A stretch of 27,038 nucleotides of DNA from Candidatus Omnitrophota bacterium (lineage in GTDB: Bacteria > Omnitrophota > Gorgyraeia > Gygaellales > JAHJCI01), in NCBI GenBank assembly GCA_016783355.1, contig JADHWR010000009.1, positions 1 to 27,038 on the forward strand. The letters run 5' to 3'. Both the position numbers and the translations under genes were made by a program. Positions 13,525 through 21,170 of this stretch are shown piece by piece (within the stretch, counting starts at the first letter, position 1; every line of letters begins with the position of its first letter). Under the pieces are notes generated by a model. The model saw only the letters and a program-made list of their open reading frames with translations, made no database searches and was not told the DNA's origin.

Positions 13525-14936
13525 CCCTTAACTCGATTTCCACCTTCAGCTTTTGCTTGCAAAAGCTTATCCCTTGCCACCTTAATTAGCTCATCAGCGC
13601 TTACCCCATCAAGGGGATTCTCGCTTACTCCGCCAGAAACGCTCAATTTCTGGCGGGAATCGGAAATTTCGGCAAAATCAGCCTCTATTTTCTCTCGGAT
13701 ATCTTCGCTGACTTCCTCTGCCTGGCGTTTATTCCTTTCTGGCAGCACAACGGCAAATTCTGTATCGGAGAACCTGCCCACGCGCTCAATTTCACCAAGC
13801 CTGCTTTTTATTAACAGCGCGATTTTCTTTAATATCTTCTCACTGGCTAAACCGCCAAATCTCTTGCGATATTCCGCAAAGCCATCAATATCAAAAAGAG
13901 CCAAGGCGCAAGGCCGCTGACAAACAATCGCACGCCTGATTTCTTCTTGAAGGCGGGTAGATATATAAGAGGCATTATATAAACCGGTCAGGGTATCATT
14001 AATCTCTAACTTGTCTAAACGATACAATAAACGCTCATTCTCAACAGCAATGGCAATCTGTTTAGTGAAAAGTTCCAAAATCTCTATTTCGTCTTTATTA
14101 TACAAAAGCTGCTTGCAGCTACCAATACCCAAGATACCCATAACCATACCTTGAAAATAAACCGGCAGGGCGAGCATACAGCTTAAGCCGAATTTCTCGT
14201 TGAATTCAAGGGCGGAATCCTTAAGCATTGGTCTCCTTTTATCCCAAATCAGAGGCTGATTGTTTCTTATCAAATTGACAAAAGGTCCTTTATTGTGCTC
14301 TATCCTCACTTTGAGAATCTGCTCTGCATTTATCCCATCAGCAGCCTCTACCTTTAATAAATCAGAATCCTCTTTTTTAAAAAGCAGATAAGATGTATCG
14401 GAGTTGCTAATAAACCGGCAGTTTGCTACACACGCATTAAATATCTCTTCTAATTTAGCTCCTTGAGATATCATGGAGCCTATCTGTAACAAACCAGAAA
14501 AGATAACCACGTGTCTCTGAATCTCACTATTAATCTCGGCAGTTGTTTTGCTATAATCTTTTATCTTATCCATATCATCACGAATGCGTTGAGTGATCTG
14601 ATTTAATGCCATGGATAAACCGCCAATCTCATCCTCTGTTTCAATGTCTATTTTTCGGGCAGTATCCCCCTTGGCAATCAGCCTCGCTTCAGAACTTATT
14701 GTTACGAAATAGTCAACCATTTTCTTAATAATAAAAAAGCCAATTGACGAAATAAGTATACCCACTACAACAAGCACGGTCACGCTTGATTTCATACCAA
14801 ATTGCGGAAGGATATAATTAGAAACAAGATAAAGCAGAATCAAAAGAGGCAAAACAGACATCAAATAAAAAGCGACTCTTAATTTATATCTTAGCGGTTG
14901 AGAACTTAAGGAAAATCGTTGTGCTTGATTAGTCAT
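13521..14936 (-). CDS. Membrane HAMP-GAF-GGDEF protein with degenerate active site
   Basis: 471 aa from ATG 14936, set by AGGAGAG 4-5 nt upstream; a TTG extension to 14963 lies in the hairpin repeat. Two transmembrane helices occur at about residues 20-45 and 50-70, then HAMP (SSEARLIAKGDTARKIDIET), a GAF domain (about 155-310, LQIGSMISQGAKLEEIFNAC), and a GGDEF domain (LTGLYNASYISTRLQEEI, ALFDIDGFAEYRK). The signature loop reads RFSDTEF instead of RYGGDEF, the N/D pair of the substrate site is missing (AEYRKRFGG), and there is no RxxD inhibitory site. Diguanylate cyclase activity is therefore doubtful; a sensor or binding role is more likely. It overlaps the MshEN gene by ATGA and heads the pilus operon. 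Confidence 0.88.
   Translation of the reverse strand: MTNQAQRFSLSSQPLRYKLRVAFYLMSVLPLLILLYLVSNYILPQFGMKSSVTVLVVVGILISSIGFFIIKKMVDYFVTISSEARLIAKGDTARKIDIETEDEIGGLSMALNQITQRIRDDMDKIKDYSKTTAEINSEIQRHVVIFSGLLQIGSMISQGAKLEEIFNACVANCRFISNSDTSYLLFKKEDSDLLKVEAADGINAEQILKVRIEHNKGPFVNLIRNNQPLIWDKRRPMLKDSALEFNEKFGLSCMLALPVYFQGMVMGILGIGSCKQLLYNKDEIEILELFTKQIAIAVENERLLYRLDKLEINDTLTGLYNASYISTRLQEEIRRAIVCQRPCALALFDIDGFAEYRKRFGGLASEKILKKIALLIKSRLGEIERVGRFSDTEFAVVLPERNKRQAEEVSEDIREKIEADFAEISDSRQKLSVSGGVSENPLDGVSADELIKVARDKLLQAKAEGGNRVKG
13630..13656. repeat. Inverted repeat inside the GGDEF coding region
   Basis: A perfect 10-bp inverted repeat CCGCCAGAAA / TTTCTGGCGG with a 7-nt loop, within codons for SRQKLSVSGG. 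The CCGCC/GGCGG arms echo those of the other hairpin repeats in this window. It may be chance or a remnant of a small element; the protein aligns normally across it. Confidence 0.5.
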
Positions 14937-14949
14937 TTCTCTCCTCTTC

Positions 14950-15043
14950 AATGAGTCCGCCAAAGTTCGTTGGCGGACGAATTGATCCCGCCGAATGCTC
15001 TAAAATTATCAAAGAGAATTTTAGAGCATCTTATGAGGCGGGA
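14950..15043. repeat. Double-hairpin repeat, copy 2, in the leader of the GGDEF gene
   Basis: 14950-14985 is identical to 11060-11095 (stem GTCCGCCAA/TTGGCGGAC, 14955-14978). It is followed by a different hairpin: outer stem TCCCGCC/GGCGGGA (14986-14992 with 15037-15043) and inner stem ATGCTCTAAAATT/AATTTTAGAGCAT (14995-15007 with 15017-15029). It lies between the promoter and the Shine-Dalgarno of the GGDEF gene, so it would be transcribed as leader RNA. Confidence 0.8.
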
Positions 15044-15092
15044 TATGTACATTATTATAGTAATCTCTATGATACTTTGCATCTTATGCTTT

Positions 15093-15121
15093 ACTATACA
15101 TTTAATCTTTATTTTTGTCAA
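15093..15121 (-). promoter_or_regulatory. sigma-70 promoter of the GGDEF-MshEN-pilB-pilC operon
   Basis: On the minus strand TTGACA (15121-15116), a 17-bp spacer and TATAGT (15098-15093). The predicted start near 15086 gives a leader of about 150 nt that contains the double-hairpin repeat. It is the only promoter-like signal between apbE and the GGDEF gene. Confidence 0.78.
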
Positions 15122-15138
15122 TCCCACGCTTTCTCTCT

Positions 15139-16098
15139 TTAAGGCTTAGTTTTGTAGTCAATAATTGCCTCGGCATTAAAGCTATCTACTAAAACTTGTG
15201 CTTCTTTTAATCCTTTAACAAATATTACGGTAGCCAAGGCATCAGCAGTCAAGCAATGATCAGTAATTACTGTTACTGAACGGATCTCGGATTCTACAGG
15301 CATTCCTGTTTTGGGATTTAAGATGTGACAAAAGCGCCTCTTTCCAATAGAGAAATACTGCTCATCGCCGCCCGAGGTTGCCACTGCCTTATCCTTTAAT
15401 TTCAATAAGGTATCTGTGTTTCTTATCTTTACCCTCCAGGGCTTTCCAAACCTATCTCCCAGACAATAGATGTCACCACCGGCATTAATTAATGCGTTAA
15501 CAATCCCTGCTTCCTTTAATTTTTTTATTGCGCAATCCACAGCAAAACCCTTCGCAATTGCTCCTAAATCTATCTCCATCCCATCAACCCGAAATTTAAT
15601 TATATTTTCATTAATCTCAACCTTCTCGAGGCCCACCCTCTCGAGAGTCTCCTTAATTTCTGCCTCTTCGGGAACATGAAAATTCCTGCTCAAAAAACCC
15701 CATAATTCAACCAATGGCGCAACTGTAATATCAAATGCGCCATCGGTTGTCTGCCAGAATTGCGCTGCCTTCTTAATCACATAAAGTGTCTCTTCGCTTA
15801 CGGTGAGTTTACCCTGCTTATTTAATCTTGCGATTTCACTTTCTTCTTTATGAATACTTAATAAATTTTCGATGCGCCGCATCTCGGCAAAAACAATCTT
15901 TGCTGTCTCCTTCTCCGGAGAAATTACCTCAACAACAGTTCCCATCATCAACTGACTATCTTTATAGAGAGTCTGTTGACTACAGCCGCATAAAAATGCA
16001 AAAATCAAAATGCAAAAACCTAAAGAGCGAAAAGCGAAAAGCGTAAAGCGTAAGACTAAAGTGTAAAGTTTAAAGTTCTTTGCGCTACAATGTGTCAT
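15139..16098 (-). CDS. apbE: ApbE, FAD:protein FMN transferase (lipoprotein)
   Basis: 319 aa. ApbE cleaves FAD and attaches FMN to Thr in the D-x-x-T/S-x-A-T motif of RnfG and RnfD outside the cytoplasmic membrane. The signal peptide LGFCILIFAFLCGCS has a lipobox with Cys39 as the likely lipidated residue; it is encoded by a repeat shared with pilP and pilQ. Family motifs follow: MMGTVVEV, LNKQG, TTDGAFDITVAPLVELWGF, IDLGAIAKGFAVD (Mg/FAD site), NAGGDIYCLG, TSGGDEQYF, HILNPKTGMPV and LTADALATVIFVKG. The length is typical. It is the last gene of the Rnf operon, 20 nt after polX, and both its expected targets are encoded upstream. Weak AAGG precedes the ATG. Confidence 0.95.
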   Translation of the reverse strand: MTHCSAKNFKLYTLVLRFTLFAFRSLGFCILIFAFLCGCSQQTLYKDSQLMMGTVVEVISPEKETAKIVFAEMRRIENLLSIHKEESEIARLNKQGKLTVSEETLYVIKKAAQFWQTTDGAFDITVAPLVELWGFLSRNFHVPEEAEIKETLERVGLEKVEINENIIKFRVDGMEIDLGAIAKGFAVDCAIKKLKEAGIVNALINAGGDIYCLGDRFGKPWRVKIRNTDTLLKLKDKAVATSGGDEQYFSIGKRRFCHILNPKTGMPVESEIRSVTVITDHCLTADALATVIFVKGLKEAQVLVDSFNAEAIIDYKTKP

Positions 16099-16103
16099 TT
16101 TGA
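15991..16103 (-). repeat. Low-complexity repeat encoding the ApbE signal peptide
   Basis: This is the compact relative of 2061-2253 and 2556-2661. On the minus strand it shows AGCGCAAAG, AACTTTAAACTTTACACTTT, then TACGCTTT/TTCGCTTT repeats, CTTTAGGTTTTTGCATTTTG and ATTTTTGCATTT. It includes the start codon of apbE and ends just before the lipobox. Confidence 0.65.
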
Positions 16104-16118
16104 CCTTTGGATTTTATA

Positions 16119-17831
16119 TTATTTTTTAATTGTCTTTAATAATTTTTCAACAGGTACGGTATTGAGAATGTCTTTTTTTGAAAGCCAGGCTCGCCGGGCA
16201 ACAGAAATACCAAAACAAGCTGTCTTTAGACCTTCGTTACCATGGGCATCTGAGCCAATACACAAACAAAGGCCGTGTTGTTTTGCCATCATTGCATTTA
16301 CGTCATTGAGGTCAAGCCGATATGGGTGAGAATTTATCTCAAAGATTATATTGTTTTTACGGGCGGCCTTAAATACTCTTTCCAGGTCTACATCGTAAGC
16401 GGCTCGGCTGCCCCAAAGCCTTCCCGTAGGATGAGAAATAATATGAACGTAGGGATTTTGACAGGCAGAGATTAGCCGTTTGGTAAGTCTCTCCCTTGAT
16501 TGTTTGAAACCTGTGTGAATCGCGGCAATAACAATATCAAATTCTTTTAATACCTGCTCCGGGTAATCAAGCCGGCCATCCGAATCTATATCTACCTCAC
16601 TGCCAAAGAGAACACGAAAATTCTTCAATTTTCGATTTATCTTTTCTATTTCTTTCCTTTTCTTCCTCAGGTCAGCAATGCTGAGGCCCCGTGCTATTTT
16701 AAGGCTCTGTGAATGGTCAGTAATAGCGATGTAATCGTATTTCAAAATTTTCGCTGCACGAACAATCTCCTCGATTGTATTTGTCCCATCCGACCATCTG
16801 GAATGAATATGCAAATCTCCCTTTATATCAGAAAGTGTAACTAAATCCGGGAGCTGACCTTTCAGGGCTGCTTCTATCTCTCCCCTGTCTTCACGTAATT
16901 CTGGATCTATAAATGACATCTTCAGAAATTTAAAAATCTCCTCCTCGCTTTTTCCGGCAAGATATTTATCTCTTTCATCGAAAACACCGTATTCATTAAT
17001 CTTTAATTTGTGCCTCTGGGCATACTGCCTTAGTCTAATATTGAACTCTTTTGAGCCGGTAAAATATAAAAGTGCTGCACCAAAGCATTTATTCTCTACT
17101 ACACGGCAGTCTACCTGGACATCGTTTTCTGTCAAAACTGAGGATTTGGTTAGGCCTTGAGCATTAATCCTCTTCACCGAAGGCAGATGCACAAATTCTT
17201 CCATAATCTTGGCTGGCTTTTGCGAAGCAACAAGGATATCAATATCACGGACTGTCTCCTTTTGCCTGCGCAGACTCCCCGCAGGACTTACTTTTTTTGT
17301 ATAAACTAACTTCTTTAACGCTGTAATGAATTCATCTGCTGTTTGCAGGGCAATTGTTAAAGGCATGCGTTCTTTGCCTCTTTTGAGTAATTGAAGACCC
17401 TCCTTGATATTCTCAACAGTTTTATCTTTTATGCCAAAGATTCCTTTCAGTTTATCTTGGGCAATAGCCGCTTCTAAATCCTGGATATCTTTTATGCCTA
17501 ATTCTTCATAAAAAAGCTTTACCTTCTTTGCTCCAAGAGAAGGGATATCCAATAACTCAAGTAATCCTGCAGGAATTGTTTTCTTTAAATCCTCGTAAAA
17601 CCGAAGGGCTCCCGTCTCTACAATCTCCGTAATTTTCCTTGATAAATCCTTGCCAATACCGTTAATTTCAGAAAGCCGGCCTTCCTCAATTAACTTCGTA
17701 ATGCCCTCTGTTAATCCGTTGATATTTATTGCTGCTCTTTCATAGGCGCGGATACGAAAGGGATTATCGCCTTTAATCTCTAAAATCTTGGCGATATTAC
17801 TGAAGATTTGCGCTACCTTGGGATTATCCAT
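16119..17831 (-). CDS. polX: PolX, family X DNA polymerase with PHP exonuclease domain
   Basis: 570 aa, the typical bacterial PolX size. It has an N-terminal helix-hairpin-helix domain (FRIRAYERAAININGL, EINGIGKDLSRKI), the polymerase beta core with nucleotidyl-transferase motif GSLRRQKETVRDIDIL (metal Asp196/198, third Asp241 in DVQVDCRV), thumb, and a C-terminal PHP domain from about residue 336 (GDLHIHSRWSDG, AITDHSQ, FGSEVDID, AIHTGF, IISHPTGRL, EINSHPYRLD, GSDAHG). It fills small gaps in base-excision repair and has 3'-5' exonuclease activity through the PHP metal site. It overlaps the end of purN by 19 nt. All catalytic residues that I can place are present. Confidence 0.96.
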   Translation of the reverse strand: MDNPKVAQIFSNIAKILEIKGDNPFRIRAYERAAININGLTEGITKLIEEGRLSEINGIGKDLSRKITEIVETGALRFYEDLKKTIPAGLLELLDIPSLGAKKVKLFYEELGIKDIQDLEAAIAQDKLKGIFGIKDKTVENIKEGLQLLKRGKERMPLTIALQTADEFITALKKLVYTKKVSPAGSLRRQKETVRDIDILVASQKPAKIMEEFVHLPSVKRINAQGLTKSSVLTENDVQVDCRVVENKCFGAALLYFTGSKEFNIRLRQYAQRHKLKINEYGVFDERDKYLAGKSEEEIFKFLKMSFIDPELREDRGEIEAALKGQLPDLVTLSDIKGDLHIHSRWSDGTNTIEEIVRAAKILKYDYIAITDHSQSLKIARGLSIADLRKKRKEIEKINRKLKNFRVLFGSEVDIDSDGRLDYPEQVLKEFDIVIAAIHTGFKQSRERLTKRLISACQNPYVHIISHPTGRLWGSRAAYDVDLERVFKAARKNNIIFEINSHPYRLDLNDVNAMMAKQHGLCLCIGSDAHGNEGLKTACFGISVARRAWLSKKDILNTVPVEKLLKTIKK

Positions 17832-18418
17832 GCGCGCCTTCCCTTAATCTTAAGCCTTCCTTGAGAAAACAGTTTTATTGCTTCGGGATAGAGTTTATGC
17901 TCCAGTCGATGAATTCTTGCCTCTAAAGATTCTTCTGTGTCGGTCGCTTTTACCTTAATTGCGCCTTGAAGTATTATGGGGCCGTGGTCAATTTTCTGAT
18001 CAACAAAATGGATGGTCACTCCCGTAATCTTCACGCCATAGCTAAAGGCATCTGCTATGGCGTGGGCTCCTTTAAAGGAAGGAAGGATTGCCGGATGGAC
18101 ATTAAGAATTCTATTTCTAAAGCGCTTGATAAAACGAGCGCTTAAGATGCGCATAAAACCAGCAAGGACAATTAACTTAATATTGTTCTTTTCTAAAGCG
18201 CGGATAATCTTATTCTCAAATTCTTTGCGCGAACCAAATTCCTCTCGCAGAATTAAAGCAATTTTAATCCTTGCCCTCTCTGCCCTTTTGATAACATAAG
18301 CCCTGGGATTATCACAAACAAGAAGCCGGATATCTGCGGGAATCCTGCCTTTCTTTATCTGCCTAACTATGGCAGAAAAATTCGTCCCTTGGCCTGAGGC
18401 AAAAATGGCTATATTCAT
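17813..18418 (-). CDS. purN: PurN, phosphoribosylglycinamide formyltransferase
   Basis: 201 aa. PurN formylates GAR with 10-formyl-THF, the third step of purine synthesis. It begins MNIAIFASGQGTNFSAIV (phosphate-binding loop), contains LAGFMRILS, and has the catalytic triad Asn106 and His108 in LNVHPAILPSFKG and Asp144 in VDQKIDHGPII. Its length matches the family. It begins 1 nt after the DUF4870 stop and overlaps polX by 19 nt. Purine and repair genes inside an Rnf operon probably reflect operon packing rather than a shared pathway. No anomalies. Confidence 0.96.
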   Translation of the reverse strand: MNIAIFASGQGTNFSAIVRQIKKGRIPADIRLLVCDNPRAYVIKRAERARIKIALILREEFGSRKEFENKIIRALEKNNIKLIVLAGFMRILSARFIKRFRNRILNVHPAILPSFKGAHAIADAFSYGVKITGVTIHFVDQKIDHGPIILQGAIKVKATDTEESLEARIHRLEHKLYPEAIKLFSQGRLKIKGRRAWIIPR

Positions 18419-18419
18419 T

Positions 18420-18746
18420 TTACTTTAACTGCTTCTCAACAATCTCTCCGACAATAGGCAATTTATACATCTCTCCCTGATAAGCCTTGAGCATCAATAT
18501 TAACCAAAGAATTATGCCCAATATCGTAATCAAGGGCGTGATTATCCAGCCCATAACAGGAATAAATCCAATCATCATTACTATTACTGTCAGAGCCACA
18601 AATGTAATTACACTTTGTAAAGCATGGAATCTGACAAACTTATTGTCTTTTTCTACAATCAAAAAGACTATTCCCGATATCCAGCCGAGAGCATAGCATA
18701 AAAGCCCGGCTAAATTCTCTTTTAAACCCGTATTTGTTTCTGCCAT
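18420..18746 (-). CDS. DUF4870-type small membrane protein
   Basis: 108 aa with a strong GAGGAGG Shine-Dalgarno that overlaps the rnfB stop. It is a hydrophobic protein with three likely helices (LLCYALGWISGIVFLIVE, ITFVALTVIVMMIGFIPVMG, ITPLITILGIILWLILML) and the DUF4870/Tic20-like pattern: short acidic loop EKDNKFVRFHALQS after helix 1 and KAYQGEMYKLPIVGEI at the end. The function is unknown. Its place directly behind rnfB hints at co-expression with the pump but does not prove a part in it. Confidence 0.8.
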   Translation of the reverse strand: MAETNTGLKENLAGLLCYALGWISGIVFLIVEKDNKFVRFHALQSVITFVALTVIVMMIGFIPVMGWIITPLITILGIILWLILMLKAYQGEMYKLPIVGEIVEKQLK

Positions 18747-18758
18747 CTCTACACCTCC

Positions 18759-19040
18759 TCATTTTTTCATTCCCAAAATATTGGCAATTTCCGCCTTTTT
18801 CTTTCTGCTGCTTGCCCGGCAAGCATCCAAAGAAATCTCATCTTTAATTAAGGCACGGGCAAACTCTTTGCAGCCTGGCTTGCCGCAGACACCGCAATTT
18901 ACACCAGGCAAAAGAGCGATAATTTTCTCCACCCGCGGATCAACATCAAGACTAAACTTCTTTGATGCAACCGCCAGAAGCAGCCCAAAGAGAAGTCCAA
19001 GACTACCAACAACTAAGCCTGCAGTGAGAATCTTCATCAT
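18759..19040 (-). CDS. rnfB: RnfB, short form (membrane anchor plus one 4Fe-4S module only)
   Basis: 93 aa, compared with about 190-330 in usual RnfB. It has an N-terminal transmembrane helix (residues 5-26), then the RnfB-type Fe-S domain LLPGVNCGVCGKPGCKEFAR with Cys49, 52, 57 and 74 in the correct spacing, and IANILGMKK at the end. The usual two-ferredoxin C-terminal domain that receives electrons is missing. The stop TGA is followed at once by the DUF4870 ribosome site and gene, and I see no ferredoxin Cys motifs in other frames, so this is not an obvious frameshift. It overlaps rnfA in TAATG. Electron entry must use another protein or a shortened route. Confidence 0.85.
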   Translation of the reverse strand: MMKILTAGLVVGSLGLLFGLLLAVASKKFSLDVDPRVEKIIALLPGVNCGVCGKPGCKEFARALIKDEISLDACRASSRKKKAEIANILGMKK

Positions 19041-19648
19041 TAGAACACAAACCCCTTGAAGCCCATAAAGGCAAGGCTCATCAATGAAGCAATAATAAAT
19101 GCAACAGGGATCCCCCTTAAGCTCTTTGGTGTGTTGTTCAACTCCAGGCGTTCTCTTATGCCTGACATAAGGATTAATGCCAAGGCAAAACCAACCCCGG
19201 CAAAAAAGGATTGCAAGAGACTAAGCATAAAACTTGCATAAACCGGCCTGCCATTAACAAAAAATGAATTAATATTTAAAACCGTAACACCCAAAACCGC
19301 ACAGTTAGTTGTAATCAATGGAAGATATATCCCCAAAGCGCGCTGAATAAGCGGAGACTTTTTGGCAATCACCATCTCCACAAATTGCACAAAGGTAGCA
19401 ATAACCAGAATAAAGGTAATCGTACGCAGATACATCAGGTTAAAGGGAATAAGGAGAAAGCGATAAACGAGCCAGGTTAAAGCTGTCGAAAGTGTCATCA
19501 CAAAAATTACAGCAATTCCCATACCAGCGGCAATCTTGGTTTGCTTAGAGACCCCTAAAAACGGACAAAGCCCCAAGAATTTGGAAAGAACAAAGTTGTT
19601 CACAAAAACCATGCTGACAATTATTGACAAAACCGCTGCAAAACTCAT
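19040..19648 (-). CDS. rnfA: RnfA, integral membrane subunit
   Basis: 202 aa from ATG 19648 (MSFAAVLSIIVSMVFVNNFV), set by GAAGGAAAA upstream and an ATGA overlap with rnfE; an upstream open extension lies within rnfE. It has six hydrophobic helices. Conserved RnfA/NqrE segments are present: NNFVLSKFLGLCPFLGVS with the Cys that ligates the intramembrane Fe-S centre, and YLPLITTNCAVLGV with the second Cys. RnfA and RnfE form an inverted-topology pair that carries electrons across the membrane, coupled to Na+ or H+ export. Confidence 0.95.
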   Translation of the reverse strand: MSFAAVLSIIVSMVFVNNFVLSKFLGLCPFLGVSKQTKIAAGMGIAVIFVMTLSTALTWLVYRFLLIPFNLMYLRTITFILVIATFVQFVEMVIAKKSPLIQRALGIYLPLITTNCAVLGVTVLNINSFFVNGRPVYASFMLSLLQSFFAGVGFALALILMSGIRERLELNNTPKSLRGIPVAFIIASLMSLAFMGFKGFVF

Positions 19649-20223
19649 TTTTCCTTCTTCATTAAATTTAAACCGCCCATCAAAAAACCGAGGGTAAGTA
19701 AGGCTCCCGGAGGAAGCAGCATGACAAGAATCCCGCATCTTCCTAAGACCTGGCGAATAAGCGCAACACAAGATATCGCCAATGTAAAACCTAATCCCAT
19801 CCCCAAGCCATCAAAGAGAGAGGTTAAGACGCTATTACGCGAAGCAAATGCCTCTGCCCTTCCCATAATAATGCAATTTACGACAATTAAGGGGACGAAT
19901 ATTCCTAATTGTTTTGCCAAAAGCGGCGCGAAAGCTGCCATCAGTAGTTCTACGATGGTAACAAATGAGGCAATGACAACAATAAAACATGGTATACGAA
20001 TCTTATTGGGAAGGATATTCCTCATACTTGAGATAATGCTATTAGAAAAAACCAAAACAAAACTTACTGCCACACCCATACCCAGTGCATTTTCTAAAGA
20101 TGTTGTCACGGCTAAGGCAGGACAGAGTCCTAAAACAGAAACAAAGATCGGATTCTGACGAAATATGCCTTTGCTGAATTCCCTCAGAAGACCTTCCTTA
20201 TTTTTATTATTTTTTATAACCAT
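19645..20223 (-). CDS. rnfE: RnfE, integral membrane subunit
   Basis: 192 aa from ATG 20223 (MVIKNNKNKEGLLREFSKGI); this start overlaps rnfD by 17 nt, and a longer extension to 20268 is less likely. It has the family hallmarks FRQNPIFVSVLGLCPALAVT with its Fe-S Cys, NALGMGVAVSFVLVFSN, and IFVPLIVVNCIIMGRAEAFA with the second Cys. It is the RnfA partner in the membrane Fe-S site. It ends in ATGA overlap with rnfA. Confidence 0.95.
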   Translation of the reverse strand: MVIKNNKNKEGLLREFSKGIFRQNPIFVSVLGLCPALAVTTSLENALGMGVAVSFVLVFSNSIISSMRNILPNKIRIPCFIVVIASFVTIVELLMAAFAPLLAKQLGIFVPLIVVNCIIMGRAEAFASRNSVLTSLFDGLGMGLGFTLAISCVALIRQVLGRCGILVMLLPPGALLTLGFLMGGLNLMKKEK

Positions 20224-21166
20224 AAACTCGCGGGGGGAAAAATCTATCCAGCAAAGGAACAGTTGCATTCATAATCAATATAGAAAAGCATACCCCCTCG
20301 GGATAGCCGCCCCATTTACGAATCACAAAAGTAATTAAGCCGCACCCAAAGCCGAAAATTAACTGTGCCTTTCTTGTTAAAGGCGAACTAACATAATCGG
20401 TTGCCATAAAGAATGCCCCCAGAATTACACCGCCGGATAAAATCGCAAACAGCCAATCACCGCACGCAAAATTCTTGCCACTCCATAACCAGCTTGTAAT
20501 GCCCAAGGTTAAAATAAAACTTAAAGGTACGTGCCAGGAGATAACCCGAAGAATTAGTAAAAACAAAGCACCTAATAAAAGCAGGGCAATACAAACCTCG
20601 CCCAGTGAGCCTGAGCGCCGGCCAAGAAACAAATCCATATAGCTTAAGCCGATCTGGGAAATACTCTGGAGATTCCCCTCTTTTAAAAGAACTAAGGGTG
20701 TTGCCGAAGTAACTGAATCCGCAGAGCCGAATGGCGCAATAAATCTAACCATGTATTTGGGAAAAGAAAGCAAAAGAAATGCCCTTCCTCCTAAGGCCGG
20801 GTTAAAGATATTGCAGCCCAATCCGCCAAATGCCTGTTTACAAATCGCAATCGCAAAAAAAGAACCCAAGGCAACCATCCAAAGCGGCAATGTTGGTGGT
20901 AAGGTATAAGCAAGCAGAAGCCCGGTTAAGACAGCACTTCCATCAGTTATGCTAATTTTCTGATGCCTTAAACATTGAATCAGCAGCTCTGTAATAACAG
21001 CGCTGATTATGGAAACGAGAATAATCCAAAGTGTATTTGAGCCAAACAAAAATATACCGGCAATACCCGCAGGTACCAGGCTAAAAAAAACCAGCCACAT
21101 TATTCTTTTTATCGAGATGTCTTTGTGGATATGCGGAGAGGTTGATGAAATAAGCCTATTTTCCAT
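20207..21166 (-). CDS. rnfD: RnfD, FMN-carrying integral membrane subunit
   Basis: 319 aa, the usual length. It has multiple transmembrane helices, DGSAVLTGLLLAYTLPPTLP, KQAFGGLGCNIFNPALGGRA, and the covalent flavin site DSVTSATPLVLL, where Thr156 is the expected FMN attachment point by ApbE. The C-terminal part GWVIL-type segments (GGVILGAFFMATDYVSSPLT, GFGCGLITFVIRKWGGYPEG) are characteristic of RnfD/NqrB. It starts 4 nt after rnfG and precedes rnfE. It is RnfD rather than NqrB because of the operon partners and size. Confidence 0.96.
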   Translation of the reverse strand: MENRLISSTSPHIHKDISIKRIMWLVFFSLVPAGIAGIFLFGSNTLWIILVSIISAVITELLIQCLRHQKISITDGSAVLTGLLLAYTLPPTLPLWMVALGSFFAIAICKQAFGGLGCNIFNPALGGRAFLLLSFPKYMVRFIAPFGSADSVTSATPLVLLKEGNLQSISQIGLSYMDLFLGRRSGSLGEVCIALLLLGALFLLILRVISWHVPLSFILTLGITSWLWSGKNFACGDWLFAILSGGVILGAFFMATDYVSSPLTRKAQLIFGFGCGLITFVIRKWGGYPEGVCFSILIMNATVPLLDRFFPPRVYGYKK

Positions 21167-21170
21167 ATTG

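Noticed and set aside
11060..14985. CRISPR array from the identical 36-bp repeats
   Set aside because: Only two copies, 3.9 kb apart with genes between, and each with an internal hairpin plus a second variable hairpin; no regular spacers and no cas genes.
19649..19771. Longer N-terminus for RnfA (start at 19771)
   Set aside because: The extension lies within rnfE, and ATG 19648 has a ribosome site and an ATGA junction that match the family start.
19721..20158. Long open frame on the plus strand opposite rnfE (and similar ones at 4679-4981, 7961-8281, 8294-8596, 21921-22223)
   Set aside because: They lie antisense to strongly supported genes, have no ribosome sites or recognisable motifs, and arise from codon bias on the true strand.
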